DNA of 64,000 nt, taken from NCBI GenBank assembly GCA_032164245.1, contig JAVMKO010000001.1, positions 77,435,892 through 77,499,891 on the forward strand, read 5' to 3'. Positions 12,130 to 23,632 of the stretch are shown here, piece after piece (the stretch's first letter is position 1; the number at the start of each line of letters is the position of its first letter). Under the pieces are notes generated by a model. The model did not search any database. It was not told the origin of the DNA and saw only the letters and a list, made by a program, of their open reading frames with translations. The position numbers and the translations under genes were made by a program. Source of the DNA: Sternotherus odoratus. Taxonomy: Eukaryota > Chordata > Testudines > Kinosternidae.

Positions 12130-12370
12130 TAAACTACACGGGGCGGGGAGGAGTTGTTCAGCCTGGACCAAAGGGGTATAATTATGAGATGAAACTCAGG
12201 CTGAATATCGGGGGACAGTTCTTGCAAGGTCTATTAGATTGTGAAGTAATCTCCCGTGACAAGTGATGGAGGGACATTTAAAGACTGTACTAAACAAGGC
12301 CTTGGAGAATGTGCTGGAGAGACCAATCCAGCTTTGGCTGGCGCAACTTGTCTTTCTCATCTCCAATTCC
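12130..12370 (+). mobile_element. LINE 3' fragment
   Basis: ATGAGATGAAACTCAGGCTG, CAAGGTCTATTAGATTGTGA, GGGACATTTAAAGACTGTAC and CTTGGAGAATGTGCTGG form the pattern of CR1/L2-clade 3' regions. Confidence 0.4.
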
Positions 12371-12639
12371 TGTGCTTCTACTTCATTTTTAATAATCTTT
12401 TTATTAACACTAACATTATCCAGCATTATATAAGAGCATGCAGAGTAGATTTAACATTCACATCCACATTCATCACATCAGTGGCACAGCGCGTAGGAGT
12501 TCCCAGAGCAGGGCACGTGCAGAAATGCACTACACTGGCATACATGAACAGCTAATCACAGGGGCTAGAGAGAGACCAGCCCTCTCTGATCTTCCAGTCC
12601 ATGCCAGCCAAAGCAGGATTGTTCCCTATGGTACATTTC

Positions 12640-13060
12640 TATAGTGTTTTGTCCATTCTAGTTTGAGACTCTTCCACAGCCAGATGCATCTCACCATCAG
12701 GAAATGTTTACTGCCTTTCATCCTAACTTTCCCCTTCATAATTTCATCCTCCTGCTTCTAATTATATCTGTGTATCGCATTAAATAATTCTCCCCCTCCT
12801 TCACAGTTACATCCGTCAGAGATTTGCATACTGTTAGCATAGCCCTTCTTAGTTCTCAGCGCTTAGCCAAGCTTTACACGTTTAGCTCTTTTAATCTCTT
12901 CTTGGAAGTCGAAGCCTCCATCCCGGCTGACAATTTTACACTGCTCTCCTTTGAATTCCCTCCAATTTGTCAATATCTTTCTGGTAACACAAGGCCTAGA
13001 ATGGAATGAGACATTCCCCCAACACATATTCCATCTTCCATGAGGTGGCAAGTCTGTGTA
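12640..13060 (-). mobile_element. Old CR1-like LINE fragment
   Basis: The plus strand shows antisense phrases such as TTTAATCTCTTCTTGG, CTCTCCTTTGAATTCCCTCC, AATTTGTCAATATCTTTCTG and AATGGAATGAGACATTC, parallel to the CR1 3' half. No frame survives. Confidence 0.45.
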
Positions 13061-13269
13061 TGCAGTGAAGACCAGTATCTGCCCTAGTGGCTGCCGCTAT
13101 AGGCTATATTGGAAGCTGCTATCTAATTTGCTGTCCACACTTACCTCTAGATTTCTCTGAGCATCCCCAGATTTCTCCATGCCTCAATCAATATGACTGG
13201 GTTGTTTTTCCCCAGTGATATTAGTTTAATTTTTTCCTAGCTGAATATTATTTTATTTTCTCCTTAGGT

Positions 13270-13380
13270 TCCTAAATGTCTCTGTTATTATTTATTTGAA
13301 TTACAGTCGCATCAAGAGGCTCTAAGGAAGGCCAGGGCCCACACGTTGGGCCCGTTGTATTAGATCTGAGTGAATAATTG
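13270..13380 (-). mobile_element. L2/MIR tail relic
   Basis: TTATTTATTTGAATTAC followed by GCATCAAGAGGCTCTAAGGA resembles the antisense L2-like tail. It is weak. Confidence 0.3.
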
Positions 13381-13699
13381 GGTTTTCAGTTCAGTGGTGG
13401 AACTGAAAAATCTGAAGAAAAATTTGGTTAATTTTGTACCAAAACAGAAATGTTTCCATTTTTCTTGACAAAGCAAAAACAAAAGAGATTTGCTTAAGTC
13501 TAACGAAAGATTTCAAATATCACTGAAAGGGACACTTACAAAAGAAAGCACTGACATTTTTAAAATGAAATGTTTCAACATTTACAATTATTTTTCCAGA
13601 AAAATTACTTATAGAATCTGATGTGAATTCACAAATAGTTTGGAGCCTCCAAAAATGCATTTTGGGCCAAAATTTCTATTCACTGAACCAATTTTGTGA

Positions 13700-13905
13700 A
13701 GTTCTATTTTATATGCACACAGTGAGGGACAGTCTCTGCGCCAAAAAAAGAAGCTTACAATCTGAAGAGTCAGAGGAAAAATGAGGAAGTGAAGGCAACA
13801 AATCACAGCCAGACACTGATGGAACTGGGAAGAGACCCTAGCTCTTCTGAATCTAGCACTGTTCCCCTGCCCACTACACTACACTGCCTTTCTAGCAGTA
13901 AGTTT
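13700..13905 (-). mobile_element. MIR-type SINE, antisense
   Basis: The tail AGCTTACAATCTGAAGAG is followed by AGACCCTAGCTCTTCTGAAT and GCCCACTACACTACACTGCC, matching an antisense MIR. Confidence 0.55.
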
Positions 13906-14109
13906 TCTTTTCTATTCTATATAGGTTTTTATACCATGCTTGTCTCCATAGTATCCAGTGGTGCATTAAGCTACAGGACTGCACATCTGTCATGTGTTGT
14001 TTGTTCTCTCTTCCTCTCCCCAGCAGGAGACATGCATGCAGCAGAGTGTCTTGTTTTGGTATTGTGTGAAGGTTTTTTAAATTAATTTATGTAAATAATA
14101 TACCTGTGG

Positions 14110-15060
14110 CTATGTGTTGATGTTGGAGATGGCGAGGTCAAAGCAGTGTGCCTTGCAGTTGGAGCAGAGGGAAGTGAGGTTGGTGATGGTCTTTAGTTCC
14201 TGCGGGAGTTCATTCCACAGTCTTGGATTAGCTCTTGAGAAAGTTCTTTCTCCCTCACAGATGAGTGTTACTACTACTACTGAGAGCTCTGGAGGAGCAA
14301 AGCTGTCAACCATGGTCTTAGTCCTGGGGCTTTAGACGATCTTCTAGACATCCTGGGCCCAGGCCATGGAGCACTTTGAACATAAAGACCAAGAACTTGA
14401 ACCCGATTTCCTATTCTGTGGGGTACCAGCATAGAGAGCAGAGGACAGGTGTGATGTTCTCACAATAGCCTGTGTTACTGAGGAGATGGGCTGCAGTATT
14501 CGGTACTAGATGGAGGTTCCTAGGTGCTGAAGGCTTCATATATTGCTTTGCTGTAATCCAGTCAGGAGGTGACAAAGGCATGAATAGCTGAGGCCAGGTT
14601 TTCATCCACCAGCACGGGACAGAGTTTCCACCACCAAGGTTCTACCACCAAGCAGAGGTTAGAAAACATTACTTGCAGATGCTGCTGTGTGACTGCTCAA
14701 TATAGTGAGGAATTCAAGAACACTCCTGAACAATGGACTCGGTAGGCCCCTGTGTCTTATTTCTCTGAGGTGACTGGCATTTGAAACTCCTCTAATTTCA
14801 GTGTCATCTATGAATATAACTAATGTGCTCTTCACCGCCGTGTTCCAGACAATTAACAAAGGTGTCGAGTGAGACCTGTGCTAAAACTGAGCCCTGCAGT
14901 ACCCCACTAGACACCACTCCCCAGCTCAGTACTGGCCACAAAGTGCCCAGGAACTTGGTTTTACATCTTCTATGAAAGGCAGCACCTCCACAGCACAGCA
15001 AGCTGGGCCAGCAGTGACTCAAAGGAAAGTCCCCTTACGGAGCCACCACTTCAGTTTCCC
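14110..15060 (-). pseudogene. L2-clade LINE ORF2 remnant
   Basis: On the minus strand three pieces of a LINE polyprotein are legible in order. An RT segment near 15000-14810 contains SSGVLQGSVL. A middle segment near 14580-14420 reads LHLVPNTAAHLLSNTGY then ENITPVLCSLCW. A C-terminal segment (14313-14110) reads FSRANPRLWNELPQELK. The middle and last pieces match the L2/CR1-clade ending. Frameshifts and stops separate them. Confidence 0.65.
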
Positions 15061-15208
15061 TAATAGCTCTCCCAATCAAAGGCTGACCAGGCCTCAGCTT
15101 GCTTAGCTTGAGAGCTGGCACAGCCCAGTGGGAGGGTCTGTCTGTACTGAAGCCCTCTCCCTCCTCTGTGATTCATAAAGCCAAAGGAAAGTAAGACACA
15201 CAAGAATA

Positions 15209-15360
15209 GGGTGACCAGATGTCCCGATTTTATAGGGACAGTCCCAATTTTTGGGTCTTTTTCTTATCTAGGCTCCTATTACATGTCCTCCCCCTTTCCC
15301 CTCCCCCCCCCCCCCACACACACTCTGTCCCGATCTCTCATACTTGCTGTCTGGTCACCC
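15209..15360. mobile_element. 152-bp MITE with GGGTGACCAGA termini, copy 1
   Basis: The inverted termini GGGTGACCAGATG and TGTCTGGTCACCC lie between TA dinucleotides (15207-15208 and 15361-15362), suggesting a Tc1/mariner-like TA duplication. A C-rich stretch sits inside. A second, more diverged copy is at 44864-44983. Confidence 0.7.
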
Positions 15361-16199
15361 TACCCAAGAAGCAAATGCCTCCCCCAGCTGGGAGTGGTCC
15401 TCCATGAGCCAAGGGCAAACAGATCCTGGGCTGGGTAACAAAACTGAGAAGGAGGCAGCTGTGGGTGTTCATGGCAGAGAGCAGGGGGCATTGTGGGCCA
15501 TGTACATGGCTGATTTAAGCTGGGTCTGGGGCAGGTTAAGGCACCGATGGAGGCGTCTTATCATATTCCACTGTGCAGCCGGGCAGAGAAGTAACACATA
15601 ACAGGCATCCAGGCGACTCAAGCTTTGTAAGAGTCATTGGGGCTGCAGAACAAAGGATTCCCCACCCCGAGCCCATCGCTCACCCCGGCGGGGCTCTGCT
15701 TGATCTTGCTCTCCTACAACACAGCCAGTGTCACCCCACGTGCTATAGACATGTCTGCCTGGTGTGCCACAGAGACGGGGGCTCATCACACTCCCTGCTT
15801 AAGCTTCCTGAGAATCCTATTTCCTCTCCAAGAAGGGTTGTTTTGTTTTTTGTTGGGTTTTCTTTGAAACCCCCAGGAAGCCAAGGGCTCAATCAGGATA
15901 ATCTCTGGCCCCATGCAGCTCCTCGTCTTCTGCCTCTGGTCCTTCTCCCTCATCGGGACTGGCATCGTGTGGCCCCTAGTTGGCAGTGTCAGCAGAGAGG
16001 CCAGACACTGGCTGGTCCATGGAGACTGAACATACATCTCATCCCGGGCCACTGCTAGGACATCTGCACCTTTCTCATCGCCGTAGAGAGGAGAGACGAG
16101 GTTGTGCCATTCCTAACCCCTCCTCCCATTCCGGAGTGAGCACACACCCTCCCTGTCTGTGAGCTGCCCCCTGCCTCTTTCACCCTTCAACAGGGCCTG

Positions 16200-16480
16200 G
16201 GAAGTGTCACACTGGAGCAGATCAATGGTCCCCTAACCTAGTATCCAAAGTCTCCCAGTAACTAAGGTCAGATCTGTCAAAAGAGTGTGGGAACCCCACG
16301 CTCTGCCCCCATTGATCTGATTTTGCTGTACATGATTTTAGGAACCTCTGTTATCTTATCTCTAAATCCTCCCCCTTCCAAACTCAGTCATTATCCCGAT
16401 TTTTCATCGCTCACTGCTCTGAGGGCCTCCAATTGCTTTGCTATTCACAGAGACCAGCCTTTGTCTGCTTCACCCTTCTA
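16200..16480 (-). mobile_element. Possible LINE 3' UTR relic
   Basis: GAGCAGATCAATGGTCCCCT and AACCTAGTATCCAAAGTCTC resemble the antisense of the CR1 ending that asks for a known preceding phrase (compare the intact copy at about 21030-21070). Weak. Confidence 0.3.
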
Positions 16481-16734
16481 AACTTCACCAGGAGGGGGAA
16501 ACAGGCAGAGAGATGAGTGAGCGGGAAGACTGGGCGCCTGCGGGTGAAGGCAGTGGACAAGAAATGGGGGGGGGGGGGAGCAGGATTCCTATATGCCTGT
16601 CGGGACAGCCAGACTCCTGGAGTGAATAGGCTATGGGAAGAGATGCCTCCACCTCATTCTCATGGCCCAACTGAGTCACAGCCGTAAGAACCAGGCGAAG
16701 GGGATGTTTGGGTTTGTCAGTCACAGACCAGGCC

Positions 16735-16860
16735 CGCATTATACCAGGCACACGGTCCCTGCCCCAAAGAGCGCTACACTCCACCTGTAAGACAAGAGAC
16801 AACAGCTGGATTCAGACAGACAGGGGAGCACAAGGAAACAATAAGACAACACTGGTCAGC
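16735..16860 (-). mobile_element. L2/MIR tail
   Basis: CACGGTCCCTGCCCCAAAGA, GCGCTACACTCCACCTGTAA and GACAAGAGACAACAGCTGG form the antisense L2/MIR tail. Confidence 0.5.
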
Positions 16861-17489
16861 AGGACCGGCTCTGGTCTCAGCAAACATGCGGATCTTTCTA
16901 TTTACACCGCACTCATCGCGGGTGCCCGAGCGCCTTCTTGAGCTTCTAACGCGTACGGTTGCAAACATACTCACGCTCTGGCTCCGAATGCGCTTGGCAC
17001 AGCCCCGCTTCCTGAAGAGAGGCTCTGCCTCCCGCTGCCGGTCTGCCACGGCGAAGGCACGCTACACGCTGTTCCGGCCCATATGCTCTCATCCGAGCGA
17101 CTCTGCCTCAGCACTCAGAAAATCACCACCCAGCAAGTGCAAAATGTCTCTCCGCTGCAGCTGTTCCCCCGGTCCCCAAGCCTGGCAAATCTCAGCGTGG
17201 GGACCGGTCGTTTCTGTACCAGCGGGAACGCTGCTGTTTAACTGCCGTGACTCTCCCTCCCGTGAACAGGGTGAAACCGATCACAAGATTAGAATCAGAA
17301 AAGACAGCTCCTCTTCTTGTGGTAGTGCACCTCTCTCTGCACAAGGGCTACTTGTTAGGAGCAGGTGGGCAAAGCCCCCCATAGGCAATTCCCAGGGAGT
17401 TCAGGGGGACATCAGACATTTGAGGGGTTCAGACCTTCCTGTCTATGTATCTAATGACTTTCTTGGCTGGTTTTATACCTATTATTTTA

Positions 17490-18115
17490 TATTCCCAGTC
17501 ATGCTGAGTGCCCTAAGAGCAGGGCCCTGTTGTGCTAGGCCAGCGGTCGCCAACCGGTGGTCCGCAGACCATTGATGGTCCGCGAGAAAATTTCGGTGGT
17601 CCACAGCGCCGGGCTCCCTCACGGCCGCCGCTCCGGGCAGGCAAGAGGCTGCGGGCGCCTGTCCCGCCCCGTCCCTGGCAGCCAGCAACCGCCGGCTCGC
17701 TCCTGCCTCCCGTCTCGCGCTGCGCCGGGGGGCTGCGGTGCCGTGCCGGGGGGGGGGGGGGGGGGCTGCGATGCCGCGCCGCTCGAGCCGGGGGGGGGGG
17801 GCTGCAATGCCACACCGCTTGAGCTGGGGGGGGGAGCTGTGATGCCGCGCTGCTCGAGCCGGGGGGGGGCTGCAATGCCACGCCGCTTGAGCTGGGGGGG
17901 GAGCTGTGATGCCGCGCCGCTCGAGCCGGGGGGGGGGGGGCTGCAATGCCACGCCGCTTGAGCTGGGGGGGGGACTTTAGTGGTCCGTGAGGTCCGAAAG
18001 GTTGGCGACCACTGTGCTAGGCGCTGTACAAACCTAGAGTAGGAGTTTCTGCTCCAAGAAAGCTTGCAGTCTAAGACAAGACAAAGGACGGGAGGGAAAG
18101 CAGAGGGATAACGTC
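17490..18115 (-). mobile_element. L2/MIR tail interrupted by hAT element 1
   Basis: AGGGCCCTGTTGTGCTAGGC before the hAT continues after it as GCTGTACAAACC and GAAAGCTTGCAGTCTAAGAC, the usual antisense L2-like tail. Confidence 0.6.
17541..18014. mobile_element. Non-autonomous hAT element 1 with internal G-rich array
   Basis: The termini CAGCGGTCGCCAACC and GGTTGGCGACCACTG are inverted copies matching at 14 of 15 bases. An exact 8-bp duplication, TGCTAGGC, flanks the element (17533-17540 and 18015-18022). The interior (about 17733-17975) is a tandem array of roughly 30-bp units containing GATGCCGCGCCGCTCGAGCC and a long G run. The element splits an L2/MIR tail. Confidence 0.92.
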
Positions 18116-18869
18116 TTGCCCATAGCCACAGCCAGTCTCTGAAGTGCCTGGCCAACACCCACTCTGGGAACGAAGCCCTGCTATACGCTCTGGGGCTAAT
18201 TCTTCCCTGTGCAAGCTGTTGCCGTCACTGGGTCTGTGCGCGCTCGGTCAGGGCGAAAGGCAGCCCCTCTGAGCTAGCTTTTGCCTCCTGGGTGTCCCTC
18301 AGCAGCCCCAGCTCACCTTGTTTTCATCCCACCAGCATCAGCTGTAGATTCTGGGGGACAATGAGGCAGACGGTTGTCACGGGGATTGCTGTGACTGCCC
18401 CCCAGCCCCCGCCCTTGGTCTGAGGCCCCTGTACTAGAACAATTCAATCAGATCCAGCTGCTGCCTCTGTGCTGGGCCCCTCATGTCACTGCCGGCTGCC
18501 TCTCCATTGCATCCAGCGATGTAGCCGCAGCATCTTGCAGCACCACATGGCAGCCTTGGAGGTGGCCTGGCATCGGCCCAGCACAGAGACAGCTGCTGGG
18601 CCAGAGGGCAGCTGAAAAGAGGCTGGGCAGAGGGGATCTCCATCAGCTGGCTCTAGAGAAACTGGGGCAAACCTCTGGCTTCGTGAAAACCAGCCAGACC
18701 GTGGAAACTGTGCTGTTCTAAAACCAAAAGCCCACAGACCGGTCTCTCTAACTCGGTTCAACTGGTCTGGATACCCTGACACCACAGGGCTGTACTGAGG
18801 GGTATACAACGCACAGCCACCCCCACGCTGCATCACCAGCAGCACACAATAGTTCTTGGCGGGAAGGAG

Positions 18870-19140
18870 GGTGAAGAGTATCTTCTCCGAGTGAAAAGGC
18901 CTGGGGATTGCAGGTCTGCAGAACGTAATGAAATGAGGGCTTTTCATCCTCACGCTTCAGGGCATAAACCGATCACCAGCTGGAGGCAGGAAGAAATGTG
19001 CCCCCATGGTACCGTAGTGCACAATGAGGGGTGGAAGGAAGGGTTTTTGCCTCCCATTGAAGCATCAGGAGTGGGCCGCTGAGAGATACAGGATACCAGA
19101 ATAGATGGGCTCTTCTGCTGTTGCAATCTCTGTTGGAATT
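18870..19140 (+). mobile_element. Unclassified 3'-LINE-like repeat
   Basis: GATCACCAGCTGGAGGCAGG and GATACCAGAATAGATGGGCT resemble a frequent reptile repeat ending. I cannot name the family. Confidence 0.3.
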
Positions 19141-20139
19141 ACCTAACTGGAATTGGCTAGGACTCAAGGCACAACAGTTGCATCCCTACACTGGCAAAAC
19201 ACACCCCGGGGTTTTTAATGGCCACAAGTGGTCCAGACCTTGGTTATAGGACTCCTCTGAAAGATGTCCCTTCCCGCAGCACAGCACTGGAGGACTGACT
19301 CACTGTTGACGCCGAGAGGAGAACATCCCCTACCCACCTACCGGATCATCCTGCCCTGCCCTGGGGATCCCTGGGGCTAGCCTGGTCCTGCGCCATCTGA
19401 GAGATGTAATAAGCACAGGCCAGCCTGGCATCACTGAGTGGCAATGGAGCAGGGGTCGGAAGGCAGGGAAATGGAAGGACTGCAGGGAACACGGGAGGCC
19501 TCCTCCACCCTGTCTGGGAGTTTCCCCACCCAGGGCAAGTGCCGAATTCCACCCTCCTGACTCGGAGTTGCTCAGGCGCTCTGAGGGAGAGGCGAGGCTG
19601 GCCTGGCCCCTGCCTGACCCTCTCTCATGTGGGCTCTAGGGTACCTGCAGCAGCCTGCCCCCTGAGACTTGAGGTGGGGCACTGTTATTCTCTTCCTCCT
19701 CGTGCCCTCTCCTTTTGGAGGTCTCTTGTCCTGAATTATTCATCGATTCTTAACAGCTCCAGCTGCCGACATTCACAGGAGTGTTTTAGCACTTTGGTCT
19801 TTTTTTCAAGAGCTCCGGTGCTTGGAACTAGGATTTTTGTGTTGGGAGGGGAATGGGGAAGAGCCTCCTCCCACCGCCCCCAGCAAAGGTATCTTACTGG
19901 CAGAGCTCCAGCAACTGGCTTCCCCCTGCCCAACAGCTCACGTGCCGCTGACTGATCTAGCCTGCAGTGGCAGGGGGACGGCAGCCCCTTGCACACCCGA
20001 ATACACGGGAGTCTTGCTGTGTCCTCCTTGGGAGCCTCACCGACCCCGCTGCAGAATTGGGTGTGGCGGGGGTTGACCGCCTGAGGCGTTTTGCCTGCAC
20101 TAGGGATGAGGGCGCGATCCTGTGAGGGGCTGTGTGGTC

Positions 20140-20270
20140 TCAGGTCCCATTGAAGGCCCCGATTCTGCTCCCATTGACTTCAGTGGGAGCAGGAGTAAGC
20201 CCCAATCCTGCCCTTCGCCCCAGCTGCTCAGCACCTCACAGGATCAGTAAGGAGCTCGGCATTTGGCCCT
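20140..20270. mobile_element. Foldback MITE relic
   Basis: A perfect hairpin with arms CTGCTCCCA and TGGGAGCAG is separated by TTGACTTCAG, within a GGGCC..CCTG type repeat. Confidence 0.45.
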
Positions 20271-20324
20271 TTTCCTCTCCTGGGAGATGTGAGAGCCTTG
20301 CACCACTCAGGACTGGCCCCAAAG

Positions 20325-20510
20325 AAGTCAGTGTCTGTGCTGTGTTGCTGTACAGGGCATCAGCTGGTGCAGGGGCTACCTGGGGACCTGGCTTCAATTC
20401 CCTGCCCTGACACATGCTCCCTGTGTGACTTCCCCTTGGGCAAGGCATTCTGTACAATGGGGTTACTAGCACCCCCTACCTCACAGGGTGTCCTAACCAT
20501 ACAGCTAAGG
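20325..20510 (+). mobile_element. MIR-type SINE
   Basis: GACCTGGCTTCAATTCCCTG, GTGTGACTTCCCCTTGGGCA and ACAATGGGGTTACTAGCACC follow the MIR order. Confidence 0.65.
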
Positions 20511-20559
20511 ATAGCCTAGAATTCCTCCTTACAAGCATCCGGTCAGAAAACTCCTTCTC

Positions 20560-23500
20560 CTATAAACCATCCTGTTCAAGTCCCTGATGTTACAAAATAG
20601 TAAGTAGAAGCCAGGCAAGGCGTGTTAGATTAACTTTTCTTTCAACTTGTGAATTTTCCCTTTTGTAAAGGAAGGGTTATCCCTGTTCCACCCCCCCCCC
20701 CCAATTTTGAAACTAAAGCTAGAGGGGGTTCCTCTGTGTTTTTTCATCTTTTGTTAGTCTATAAAGTTATCTTCCATCCTGATTTTACAGAGGTGATTCT
20801 TTTACTTTTTCTTTAAATAAAATTCCTCTTTTAAGTACCTGATCAATTTTTTTCATTGTTCTAAGGATCCAGGGGTTTGGGTCTGTGTTCACTTGTACCA
20901 ATTGGTGAGGATATTATTCTCAAGCCGTCCCAGGAAGGGGGTGTAGGGTTTGGGGGAATAGGAACTCCAAGTGGTTCTTTCCCTGATTCTTTGTCTAAAT
21001 CATAAGAACATAAGAACGGCCATACTGGGTCAGACCAAAGGTCCATCTAGCCCAGCATCCTGTCTACCGACAGTGGCCAATGCCAGGTGCCCCGGAGTGA
21101 GTGAACCTAACAGGTATGATCGAGCGATCTCTCTCCTGCCATCCATCACCCCCCTCTGACAGACAGAGGCTAGGGACACCATTCATTACCCATCCCGGCT
21201 AATAGCCATTTATGGACTTAGCCTCCATGAATTTATCCAGCTCTCTTTTAAACCCTGTTATAGTCCTAGCCTTCACAGCCTCCTCAGGTAAGGAGTTCCA
21301 CAGGTTGACTGTGCGCTGTGTGAAGAAGAACTTCCTTTTATTTGTTTTAAACCTGCTGCACGCCAATTTCATTGAATGGCCCCTAGTTCTTCTATTTTGG
21401 GAACAAGTAAATAACTTTTCCTTATTCACTTCCTCCACTCCACTCATAATTTTATATACCTCTATCATACCCCCCCTTAGTCTCCTCTTTTCCAAGCTAA
21501 AAAGTCCTAGCCTCCTTAATCTCTCTTCATATGGGACCCGTTCCAAACCCCTAATCATTTTAGTTGCCCCTCTCTGAACCTTTTCTAGTGCCAGTATATC
21601 CTTTTTGAGATGAGGAGACCACATTTGTACGCAGTATTCAAGATGTGGGCGCACCATGGATTTGTATAAGGGCAATAAGATATTCTCCGACTTATTCTCT
21701 ATCCCTTTTTTAATGATTCCTAACATCCTGTTTGCTTTTTTGACTGCCGCTGCACACTGCGTGGATGCCTTCAGAGAACTATCCACAATGACTCCCAGGT
21801 CTTTTTCCTGATTGGTTGTAGCTAAATTAGCCCCCATCATATTGTATGTATAGTTGGGGTTATTTTTTCCAATGTGAATTACTTTACATTTATCCACATT
21901 AAATTTCATTTGCCATTTTGTTGCCCAATCACTTAGTTTAGTGAGATCTTTTTGAAGTTCTTCACAGTCTGCTTTGGTCCTTACTACTTTGAGCAGTTTA
22001 GTATCATCTGCAAACTTTGCCACATCACTGTTTACCCCTTCCTCCAAATCATTTATAAATAAGTTGAATAGGATCGGCCCCAGGACTGACCCTTGGGGAA
22101 CACCACTAGTTACCCCTCTCCATTCTGAAAAAGTTCCATTTATCCCTACCCTTTGTTCCCTGTCTTTTAACCAGTTTTCAATCCATGAGAGGATCTTCCC
22201 TCTTATCCCATGGCAGCTTAATTTACGTAAGAGCCTTTGGTGAGGGACCTTGTCAAAGGCTTTCTGGAAATCTAAGTACACTATGTCCACCGGATCCCCC
22301 TTGTCCACATGTTTGCTGACCCCTTCAAAGAACTCTAATAGATTAGTAAGACACGATTTCCCTTTGCAGAAACCATGTTGACTTTTGCCCAACAATTTAT
22401 GCTCTTCTATGTGTCTGACAATTTTATTCTTTACTATTGTTTCAACTAATTTTCCCGGTACGGACGTTAGACTGACTGGTCTGTAATTGCCAGGATCACC
22501 TCTAGAGCCCTTTTTAAATATTGGTGTTACATTAGCTATCTTCCAGTCACTGGGCACAGTAGCCGATTTAAAGGATAGGTTACAAACCCTCGTTAATAGT
22601 GCCGCAATTTCACATTTGAGTTCTTTCAGAACTCTTGGGTGAATGCCATCTGGTCCCGGTGACTTGTTACAGTTAAGTTTATCAATGAGTTCCAGAACCT
22701 CCTCTACTGATACTTCAATTTGTGACAATACCTCAGATTCGTCACCTACAAAAGACAGCTCAGGTTTAGGAATCTCCCTAACGTCCTCAGTCGTGAAGAC
22801 TGAAGCAAAGAATTCATTTAGTTTCTCTGCAATGACTCTGTCATCTTTAAGTGCTCCTTTTGTATCTCTGTCATCCAGGGGCCCCACTGGTTGTTTAGCA
22901 GGCTTCCTGCTTCTGACATATTTAAAAAACATTTTGTTATTACCTTTTGAGTTTTTGGCTAGCTGCTCTTCAAACTCCATTTTAGCTTTTCTTATTACAT
23001 TCTTACACTTTATTTGGCAGTGCTTATGCTCCTTTCTATTTACCTCACTAGGATTAGACTTCCACTTTTTAAAAGATGCCTTTTTCTCTCTCACTGCTTC
23101 TTTTACTTGGCTGTTAAGCCACGGTGACTCTTTTTTAGTTTTCTGGCGTTGTTTTTTAATTTGGGGTATACATTTGAGTTGGGCCTTTATTATGGTATCT
23201 TTGAAGAGAGTCCATGCAGCTTGCAGGGATTTCACTTTAGTCAGTTTACCTTTTAATTTCCGTTTAACTGACCCCCTCATTCTTTCATAGTTCCCCTTTT
23301 TGAAATTAAATGCCCCAGTGTTGGGCTTCTGAGGTGTTATTCCCACCATAGGAATGTTAAATGTTATTATATTATGGTCACTATTTCCCAGCGGTCCTTT
23401 TATAGTTACCTCTTGAACCAGATCCTGCGCTCCACTCAGGACCAAATCCAGAGTTGCCTCTCCCCTTGTGGGTTCCTGTACCAGCTGCTCCAAATCACTT

Positions 23501-23632
23501 GGTGGTGGCAGCCTGCTATCCAAGGACAAAAGGATTGGGGACATTTTTAACCTAAACTTGTAGAAATAAGCTTAGGGGATTTTCATGCGGGTCCCTACAT
23601 CTGTACCCTTGAGTTCAGAGTGAACCCTGACA
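20560..23632 (+). mobile_element. Turtle ERV-type LTR split by a CR1 insertion
   Basis: The left part (to 20996) carries AATAAA at 20816-20821 and GGGTTTGGGTCTGTGTTCAC. The right part (from 23492) begins CTTGGTGGTGGCAGCC and continues through AACCTAAACTTGTAGAAATA to ...ACCCTGACA at 23632. The two halves join into one LTR once the CR1 and one copy of AAATCA are removed. The 5' edge is uncertain. Confidence 0.6.
21003..23491 (-). mobile_element. CR1 LINE, 5'-truncated, long open ORF2
   Basis: A single minus-strand frame of 781 codons (23544-21199) covers the end of the endonuclease domain (SDHNII near residue 55), a linker rich in Lys, and a full reverse transcriptase with GNYRPVSL, LDFQKAFDKVPH, SGVPQGSVLGP and the catalytic FADDTKLL. 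The C-terminal CR1 region follows, including LRRLGLFSLEKRR and RTVNLWNSLPEEAV. The 3' UTR ends in the CR1-type octamer pair TTCTTATG-TTCTTATG at 21003-21018. The duplication AAATCA lies at 20997-21002 and 23492-23497. ORF1 and most of the endonuclease are missing, so the copy cannot be autonomous, although its frame is intact. Confidence 0.93.

Noticed and set aside
16886..17575. 229-codon plus frame
   Set aside because: It overlaps an L2/MIR tail and ends in hAT element 1. No motif or splice support was seen.
17482..18158. Several 90-180-codon Pro/Gly-rich frames on both strands
   Set aside because: They run through the tandem G-rich core of hAT element 1 and have no domain.
22643..23290. 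215-codon plus frame opposite the CR1
   Set aside because: It is the antisense shadow of the CR1 reverse-transcriptase frame.
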